The notes under the pieces are model-generated. The model had not been told where the DNA came from, made no database searches, and saw only the letters and a list, made by a program, of their open reading frames with translations. Of a DNA stretch of 17,004 nucleotides, positions 7,427 to 13,033 are shown piece by piece. The stretch is taken from positions 1-17,004 of the forward strand of contig JASAOO010003006.1 in NCBI GenBank assembly GCA_030849075.1, written 5' to 3'. Made by a program: the position numbers and the translations under genes. This stretch comes from Zelonia costaricensis. Its lineage: Eukaryota; Euglenozoa; Kinetoplastea; Trypanosomatida; Trypanosomatidae. Positions within the stretch are counted from its first letter, which is position 1; every line of letters starts with the position of its first letter.

Positions 7427-7522
7427 GCCCCCCTCCCCCTCCCCCTCCCTCCCTCCCTCCCCGACCCCGTCCCTGTCTTTCTTGTGGTGGTTAAGCGCTT
7501 GTCTGTCCCCTCTCGACTCCAG
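7427..7522 (+). promoter_or_regulatory. Spliced-leader acceptor region of the M16-like gene
   Basis: A C/T tract of about 57 bases (7427-7483) is followed by AG at 7494-7495 and a second AG at 7521-7522 after another short pyrimidine run. Either gives a 5' UTR (104 or 77 nt) with no ATG before 7600. On the opposite strand the tract contains several G3-G6 runs and could form a quadruplex in DNA. Confidence 0.65.
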
Positions 7523-7544
7523 GACTGATAAAGCTCCTCACCTC

Positions 7545-7561
7545 CACACACACACACACAC
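7545..7561 (+). repeat. (CA)8 microsatellite in 5' UTR
   Basis: CA array about 40 bases before the start codon at 7600, inside the predicted 5' UTR. Confidence 0.95.
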
Positions 7562-7599
7562 CCTCACCCCCACCCCTCCCTAACCAGCGGTGCTCGGCA

Positions 7600-9162
7600 A
7601 TGTTCCGCCGCGTGCTGACGCCCACCGCGGCGTGTGCCGTGCAGGTGCGCACCATCTACGAGTACAAGTTCGGCCAGACCCCCCTCAGCCAGCCGTTCCG
7701 CAGCACGTCCCGGCTTCCGCCCGCCCCGCCGGCGCCGGCGGTCGTGCCCACTGCAGGTAAGGTGGAGGTGACGCGGCTGCACAACGGGGCCCGAGTCATC
7801 ACGCACAACTTCGGCGGCCCCTCAGTCTCGATCGGCGCCTACATCCGCGCCGGTCCGGCCTACGACCCGCCGAGTGCACCCGGCGCAGGCGCGATGATGC
7901 ACCTGGCGCTGACCACGAGCAACTACAACAACGCGCTCTTCCAACTCGACCGCAACATCCGCAGCGTCGGCGCCGCGCAGTCGCACTTTGAGAAGAACAA
8001 GCACTACATCGCCATCCGCATCGACGCCCGCGCGGACAAGTGGAAGAGCGCCGAGGCGGCGGCCCCGCGGCCGGTGCGGCGCCAGCTGCAGAACCAGCGC
8101 CAGACAGAGCAGCAGTTCTCGCTGAACCTCGTGCAGGACAACATCTTCACCTGCATTGCCGCCCCGCGCTTCCACGAGCCCGACGTCGAGCGGTTCCGCG
8201 ACACCATCGACAACCAGGTCGAGGAGCTGCGCTGGCAGTACCCCGCCGAGTACGCGCGCCAGATGGTGGAGACGGTGGCCTTCTACCGGGAGCCGCTCGG
8301 CAACCCCCGCTTCGTGCCCGCGATTAGCAACGGCGCCATCTCGAGCAGCGTCCTGCTGGATCAGTACAGTCGATGCATCGTCCCGTCGCGCGTCGTCATC
8401 GCCGGCGTCAACGTTGATCACGCCGCGCTGATCGCCGAGTACGAGAACACGCCCTTCTCGCACTCCGCCACGGCGCCGCACCACGCCCGGGCAAAGCCGT
8501 GCACCGTCAACCCGCAGAACGAGGCCGCGCAGTACACCGGCGGCGAGCGGCATGATCACGAGGACCGCGCCAAGGCGATGGGCACGAAGCCGGATATGGA
8601 CAACGAGGCCATCATTGCCGTGGGGTGGCTGACCTTTGGGCAGGACAAGAAGATGGTGAAGGACTACGCCGCGTCGCTGGTCGTCAAGGCGATGATGGAC
8701 ATTCACTTCGGCGATGCGCTACGGTACGCCCGGGATGAGACCCACGTGCACACTGGAGTGCGCGCTTTCTATAGCCCCTACCAGACCGCCGGCCTTATCG
8801 GCTTCACCGCCACGGCAGAGCCCCAGGCCGCCGTCCGCATGGTGACCGACGCCGCGAAGGCCGTGCAGTCGCTGAAGTCCGCCGACGCGTCGATCGCGAC
8901 GGCCAAGGCGATGGCCAGGACGCAGTTCATTGGGCAGAACGCCGACACGATCCGCGACTACTGCGACTTCCTCGGCACCTCGCTCTCGATGGACAGCCAG
9001 ACAACTGTGTCGACGTCGCTGGAGGAGGTGGTGGACGCCATCAACTCTACCGGGGCCGCGGATGTGAAGCGCGTCTTCGACTCGATGTTCTCGAACAAGG
9101 CCAGCTTGTATGCCCACGGCGAGGTGATGGGCTTCCCGTCCCTGCGACAGCTGGGCCTGTAG
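7600..9162 (+). CDS. M16-family mitochondrial protein (bc1 core 2 / MPP-alpha type), non-catalytic
   Basis: 520 residues. The N-terminus (about 1-30) has several Arg, hydroxylated and hydrophobic residues and only one acidic residue (Glu21), as in a mitochondrial presequence. From about residue 54 the protein follows the M16 fold: L-x-N-G-x-R-V-I strand, the S-I-G-A-Y-I-R-A-G strand (76-84), then the helix that carries HxxEH in active enzymes. Here that site (95-107, GAGAMMHLALTTS) has no HxxEH, so zinc proteolysis is not expected. A later PLGNPRF segment (232-238) and the V-I-A-G-V-N-V-D-H strand match the family's first domain pair. The C-terminal half (about 330-520) repeats the fold, with FGDALRYARDE (370-380) where MPP-alpha has its glycine-rich loop, which is not intact here. 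The best fit is a core subunit of respiratory complex III or an MPP-alpha relative in the mitochondrial inner membrane or matrix. Residues 145-165 look like a lineage insertion. The start is the first ATG after the acceptor. Confidence 0.88.
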   Translation: MFRRVLTPTAACAVQVRTIYEYKFGQTPLSQPFRSTSRLPPAPPAPAVVPTAGKVEVTRLHNGARVITHNFGGPSVSIGAYIRAGPAYDPPSAPGAGAMMHLALTTSNYNNALFQLDRNIRSVGAAQSHFEKNKHYIAIRIDARADKWKSAEAAAPRPVRRQLQNQRQTEQQFSLNLVQDNIFTCIAAPRFHEPDVERFRDTIDNQVEELRWQYPAEYARQMVETVAFYREPLGNPRFVPAISNGAISSSVLLDQYSRCIVPSRVVIAGVNVDHAALIAEYENTPFSHSATAPHHARAKPCTVNPQNEAAQYTGGERHDHEDRAKAMGTKPDMDNEAIIAVGWLTFGQDKKMVKDYAASLVVKAMMDIHFGDALRYARDETHVHTGVRAFYSPYQTAGLIGFTATAEPQAAVRMVTDAAKAVQSLKSADASIATAKAMARTQFIGQNADTIRDYCDFLGTSLSMDSQTTVSTSLEEVVDAINSTGAADVKRVFDSMFSNKASLYAHGEVMGFPSLRQLGL

Positions 9163-9234
9163 GGGAGAGGCACAGGAAGATGGAGCCGCCGACGGCGGGG
9201 TGGTGGCAGGCTGGCCGCACTCGCCGCGGCGTTA

Positions 9235-9260
9235 GGGGCGGGCCGGATGGGGGGGAGGGG
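9235..9260 (+). other. G-quadruplex motif in 3' UTR
   Basis: G4-C-G3-(6 bases)-G7-A-G4, about 70 bases after the stop codon of the M16-like gene, on the RNA-sense strand. Confidence 0.6.
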
Positions 9261-9611
9261 CGAGTGCAGCGGCACGGCGTCCGCACACACACCGCTGCCC
9301 CCATTTGCATCCCCCACCCGCTCGACGCCGCTCCTGCCGCCTCCCTCTCTCCTCCCCCGTATCCCCCCTCGATCACGGTCATCACCTCGATGCCTCGACC
9401 GCCGTTCACGCCTCAACGCGTGTATGTGGAAGGAGAGGGGGGCACGCGTTTGTATGCGTGTGTGTGTGAGCGCGCGTCCGGGTACGTGGACGTGAGAGCG
9501 ACACTCTTCTTTTCTCTTGAATGCAGGGGCACTCACAGACACACACGTGCCTCAATACTTGCGCGACGCGACCGCCCGCAGCGAGCCACGGCCTCCACCT
9601 CGTCGATGTCG

Positions 9612-9683
9612 CCCTTCCCCCGCCCCCGCCCCCCCACCCCACACACCGCACTCTACTCCTCCCCCCTTTACTTTCCAACTTAG
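9612..9683 (+). promoter_or_regulatory. Strong extra splice-acceptor signal
   Basis: A long C/T-rich tract, ending in a T-rich part (9667-9681), leads to AG at 9682-9683 and another at 9686-9687. It is at least as convincing as the acceptors of the called genes but lies 630 bases before the next gene's start. It may serve an unrecognised small transcript, a long-leader form of the next mRNA, or polyadenylation of the preceding one. Confidence 0.5.
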
Positions 9684-9704
9684 GCTAGCAATACCCCTTA
9701 TCTA

Positions 9705-9956
9705 ATGCGCGTCCCGGCGCGCGAATACACACACAAGAGAACCGCAAACGACTATGTCGAGCAGCGAGGACGTCGCTGTGGCCCTCCGACCTCGCCCCCC
9801 CCCCACCCGTCTCGCCCTTTTCGGTTTGACGGTGTCACGTCCGTGTTGGGAGCAATCGCTCGCACGCAGAGGGGGGAGGGGTGTGGGGAGAGCGAGGAGT
9901 GCAGCAGCGAAGGCACCCGCGAACGCGAACGTGCAACCCTCGAAGCCACGAGGTGA
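9705..9956 (+). CDS. Candidate small protein gene, unknown function
   Basis: The first ATG after the acceptor-like AG at 9682-9683 is at 9705, giving a 22-base leader and an 83-codon ORF. The product is charged, rich in Arg and Glu, with a Pro-rich patch in the middle and three cysteines. I recognise no domain and no signal peptide. An overlapping frame starts at 9754 (109 codons, to 10083) and would be favoured if the AG after the short CA run (9735-9736) were used. The two frames cannot both be main products. The region could equally be a long 5' UTR with upstream ORFs for the gene at 10316. Support is the acceptor context only. Confidence 0.2.
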   Translation: MRVPAREYTHKRTANDYVEQRGRRCGPPTSPPPHPSRPFRFDGVTSVLGAIARTQRGEGCGESEECSSEGTRERERATLEATR

Positions 9957-10170
9957 AGGGGCAAGCACCACTCCACGACACGCCCGGCGCCCATGCGCTG
10001 TGCCGACGCGCGGACGCGTGGTGCTGTCCCGCGCGAATCTGCGTGGGGGCCCTCAGGCTGTCGTGTGTGCGTGTGCGCCTTGATAGCGTGTGCGAGGAAG
10101 CCGGGCATTGCGCCAGTGCACTGCGTCAAGTCCCTCACTCGTGGGCACCCACTCCCTATCTGCGGTATGC

Positions 10171-10240
10171 ACCCCACCCAACCCTTTCTCTCGCCCCAAC
10201 TGACCTTCCCCAAGCTTCTCTCCTCGTCTTCGCTGAGCAG
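10171..10240 (+). promoter_or_regulatory. Spliced-leader acceptor region of the His-rich protein gene
   Basis: Two pyrimidine tracts (10171-10211 and 10215-10235) are followed by AG at 10213-10214, 10236-10237 and 10239-10240. From any of these the first ATG is 10316, leaving a leader of roughly 75-100 bases. Confidence 0.6.
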
Positions 10241-10289
10241 CCCACTCCAGCCAGCACTGCCCGCCCACTCGCGCACGCCTTCCCCAACT

Positions 10290-10305
10290 CACACACACAC
10301 ACACA
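10290..10305 (+). repeat. (CA)8 microsatellite in 5' UTR
   Basis: CA array ending ten bases before the start codon at 10316. Confidence 0.95.
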
Positions 10306-10315
10306 GAAGCACACA

Positions 10316-11368
10316 ATGGCGGACGCACCGGCACCAGCGCCGGCGTCGGCAGAGGCTGCGGAGCATCAGCAGCAGCAGCAGCAGCCAGCCCCGACCGCTG
10401 CGCGCGCGCCGCATCGTGAGAACATCTCCATCGCCTTCAGCCGCTCTCAGTACGCGACGCCGAGCAACGACCACACCGTCCCCGGCAGCAAGCCAGGGCA
10501 CCGGATGCTGCGCATGGGTCGCCAGCACCAGCCAGCCGACGTGTTGTACAACCACCTCTCTCACGGCCTCGTCGCGCCCGGCGGCTGCGTCACGACCCTG
10601 GCGACCAACGGCGGCTACTTCCATCACAACTGCCCGGAGCCTTGGAACGGGACGGCGGACCACCCCTCCCCGCCTGGCGGCAACTACGTGCTGCACACCA
10701 CAAACGGCGGCAAGCGGCACTTTGACGAGCCAAGCGGCTTCTTCAGCGAGCCGACGTGGCAGCCGTCGAAGCGCCTCGTGGGCCCGGTGCCGGAGGAGGA
10801 GCGCCGCCACCCACCGCATCGCCGCGGCCGCGGGGTGTACAACCTAAGCGACCGCTGGATACACCCCGACGCGGCGGACGCGCTGGCGCGGCGCGAGGAG
10901 GCGGTGCAGCGCGTTCAGGCCCACGGCGGGAAGGCGCAGATCGCCGGACCGCCCGATCACACGCTGGAGGAACTGAGCTTGTGGGTGCGCACCCCGGGCA
11001 TGGCGAGCAGCGGCGCCGCCGCGCCAGCCCATGACGCGAAGCCGGCCGTCGCCATGGTGGCTGGGGAGCGGAAGCGCCTCCTGCGCCCGCACCACGCGAA
11101 CCAGAACCCGATCGACGCCGCCTACGCCCCGCTCAGCCACCCGCCGCCGCCGGTCGTACTGGAGGAGTTCAACGATGACGTCATCCTGCCGGCGATCGGC
11201 TACGGGGTGCCGCCGCCCCGGTGCACCGCGGCGGAGGCCGATGCCGTGGCGCAGTACCACCGCGAGAAGCGCGTGCGGCACATGCTGGCCACGCAGCGCG
11301 CCGCCACCTCCGCCTCGGGGACGCGAGCAGCAGACATGCAAGCGGTGCGTGAGCTGCCAAACTGGTAA
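10316..11368 (+). CDS. His/Pro/Gly-rich protein of unknown function
   Basis: 350 residues; I do not recognise a known domain. The N-terminus is Ala/Pro-rich with six glutamines (18-23). The rest is rich in His, Pro, Gly, Asn and Arg, without signal peptide or membrane segment, and looks extended rather than globular. A degenerate internal repeat is visible: PADVLYNHLSH (73-83) and PIDAAYAPLSH (265-275) share P-x-D-x2-Y-x2-L-S-H, each preceded by a basic Leu-containing stretch. TNGG occurs at 97-100 and 129-132. The C-terminal part (about 300-350) is Ala- and Arg-rich and probably helical. The frame is open upstream to 9881, but that sequence precedes the acceptor, so the ATG at 10316 is used. 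A structural role, for example on cytoskeletal microtubules, would suit such a composition, but this is a guess. Confidence 0.85.
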   Translation: MADAPAPAPASAEAAEHQQQQQQPAPTAARAPHRENISIAFSRSQYATPSNDHTVPGSKPGHRMLRMGRQHQPADVLYNHLSHGLVAPGGCVTTLATNGGYFHHNCPEPWNGTADHPSPPGGNYVLHTTNGGKRHFDEPSGFFSEPTWQPSKRLVGPVPEEERRHPPHRRGRGVYNLSDRWIHPDAADALARREEAVQRVQAHGGKAQIAGPPDHTLEELSLWVRTPGMASSGAAAPAHDAKPAVAMVAGERKRLLRPHHANQNPIDAAYAPLSHPPPPVVLEEFNDDVILPAIGYGVPPPRCTAAEADAVAQYHREKRVRHMLATQRAATSASGTRAADMQAVRELPNW

Positions 11369-12106
11369 GCATGGACGTGGAGTGAGAACTGGAGAGAGAC
11401 ATGATGCTGCCTCATGCTAGCAGTGCGTCCTGCTGATGTGCGCACGCGTGCACGTACACACACACACGCACACGTTCAAAGGCAGCGAAGGCGCCGTAGC
11501 CTCCAATATCAGCAGAGCCTCCGCTGCCTTGGTGCCCTCCGCTCTTTCATTAGAGCCCGTTGTTGACTTGTTCGTCATGACCTTCTTGTACCCTCGCTCA
11601 CCATGATGTGCTCAGCTCTTGCAGCCACACTGCCGCAGACAAGCACGATCTGCTCGCAGCTGTCCTCGAGCGCATCACCAGCGTGCAGCCGGCACGTGTA
11701 CACGGTATCAACCCCCAGTCCCCGCCAAACAGCGCGCATTCACGTGCATCACGGTGCCGATCCTGAGGCTGTGTGAGTGTGTGTGTGTGTGTGTTGATGT
11801 GGCTTGGCGGGTGCTCACCCTCTTCTTCCCTCCTGATGTGCTGCACGGAGGCGCGATGAGGCGGCACTGCCGGTGTCTCCTTCATTCGAGCTTCAATTTG
11901 TATTGTGTAAACACCCGGGAGAGGCGGAGACGCGGGAATAAGAGAAGGGGGGAACGTTAGACGAGCAGGGGCGGCGCGCGGACACGCCGGCCTTCAGCGC
12001 AGTGGGAAGTGAGCGCGCCTGCTGGCGTGCGCAGCCTCGCGATGTCGTCTTCGAGTCTTTTTTTTTCCTTTTTCGCACTCTGGCACTTGAGAACACACAT
12101 ACACAC

Positions 12107-12313
12107 ATGTGCCGCGTACCCCACCCCACTGCCCACCCGCTGTCGTCGGCGCTTGTACCGCTGCTCAGACGGTCGCCACCTTGCGTGCTCTCTCCTCCCC
12201 TCGCCCTCCCCTGCGACATGTACAATACAGACGGCACCACCGCTGCTACCTGCCGTGGTGCCGTGGCGTGCGCTCGCGACGGCGCCGCAGTCGTTCGCCT
12301 CTGTCGGCTTTGA
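12107..12313 (+). CDS. Doubtful small ORF behind an acceptor-like signal
   Basis: A T-rich tract (12057-12076), AG at 12090-12091, a short CA run and then ATG at 12107 repeat the layout seen before the called genes. The ORF has 68 codons; the product contains several cysteines, a Pro-rich middle and no domain I recognise. Such arrangements can arise by chance in this type of spacer. Confidence 0.12.
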   Translation: MCRVPHPTAHPLSSALVPLLRRSPPCVLSPPLALPCDMYNTDGTTAATCRGAVACARDGAAVVRLCRL

Positions 12314-12951
12314 CATCCACCACAACGCAACACTTGAAATACACAAACACACACACACACATGTGAAGACAACCGGCACGACACACTTGAAGTTCGCTCG
12401 CCTCGCTCGAACTCGTTGCCTCTTTTCTGTACGTGTGTGGAAGCACCTCGGTGTGGCAGGTGGCACGCATCGGCCGTGCCTCCGTGGTGTCGCCAGATGC
12501 GGTGACGCGCACGAGACGTGTGGACGACTTGCCTCTGATCCCCGTACCGTCACATGCGAAGCGGGCGGCGGGGGAATGGCTTGAGCAGCACCTGCACAAC
12601 TCATGACCAACTCTTCCACCTTTTCTTGACCTCCTGCCGCAAACACACACACACCTATACATGCACACATGCGCGCCTCTGTCTCGCCAGCAATCGCCGA
12701 CGACGTGCAACCCCGCCTCCCCCTCCCCCGTCCTCCGTTCCCCATTCCTGCGGCTCGCGCTTACACCCACACACGCACACACCGCAGCCCCGCCCTCCTC
12801 CCGCATCTCACACGCGGCAGCGCTGACTACGCTGCTGATTAACCCGCTGGGTCGGCCCCACACGTGTGTGTAACTGTGTAGCTGTGTCTGCACGTATGTG
12901 TGTGGGTGGGTGTACACGCCACGTGCATCTTGGTAGAAGCCAGAGATAAAG

Positions 12952-13032
12952 CCCTTGCCTCCACCTCCCCCTTCCCCCCCCCATCACCACTCCCCACCCC
13001 CCCTCATCTATCCTTGCTGGCCGCGTGGTGAG
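12952..13032 (+). promoter_or_regulatory. Acceptor region of the large low-complexity gene
   Basis: A very long C/T tract (about 12952-13018) contains no AG. The first AG downstream is at 13031-13032, leaving one base before the ATG at 13034. Acceptors before the tract (for example AG 12819-12820) would give a ~213-base leader with the upstream ORF at 12896. Confidence 0.5.
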
Positions 13033-13033
13033 C

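Larger units (their letters stand above)
2684..7599 (+). other. 4.9-kb gene-free spacer / long 3' UTR region
   Basis: I see no supportable protein gene on either strand. The many open frames are translations of microsatellites (Val-Cys, Thr-His runs) and of C-, G- or T-runs. Roughly 2890-4570 carries mostly (TG)n, T-runs and C-runs. From about 4590 to 6480 (CA)n and A-runs predominate. More complex sequence appears at about 4195-4500 and 6600-7250. Both flanking genes are on the plus strand, so this is not a strand-switch region. Part of it should be the 3' UTR of the zinc-finger mRNA and the last ~100 bases the 5' leader of the M16-like gene. No tRNA, snRNA or spliced-leader RNA gene was recognised. 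Confidence 0.65.
9163..10315 (+). other. 1.15-kb spacer between M16-like and His-rich protein genes
   Basis: Contains the 3' UTR of the M16-like mRNA and the 5' leader of the next gene. It holds a G-quadruplex motif (9235-9260), a very strong pyrimidine tract with AG (9612-9683), a possible small ORF (9705-9956), G-runs at 9871-9888, and the acceptor region of the next gene (10171-10240). No other gene is seen. Confidence 0.6.
11369..13033 (+). other. 1.67-kb spacer before the large low-complexity gene
   Basis: Holds the 3' UTR of the His-rich gene and the leader of the next gene. A short (TG)n tract is at about 11775-11794, (CA)n tracts at about 12092-12106 and 12343-12361, and a T9 run at 12058-12066. 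The blocks at about 11580-11770 and 12190-12330 are complex sequence without microsatellites and could include degenerate retroposon remnants, which I cannot confirm. One doubtful small ORF is listed separately. An upstream ATG at 12896 opens a 17-codon ORF (12896-12949), relevant only if an acceptor before it is used. Confidence 0.55.

Noticed and set aside
9871..9888. G6-A-G4-TGT-G4 as a quadruplex
   Set aside because: Only three separable runs of three or more G.
13025..13033. Earlier start of the large low-complexity gene at GTG 13025
   Set aside because: A nuclear eukaryotic gene should start at ATG. The ATG at 13034 is in frame three codons later, and 13025 lies before the only nearby AG.
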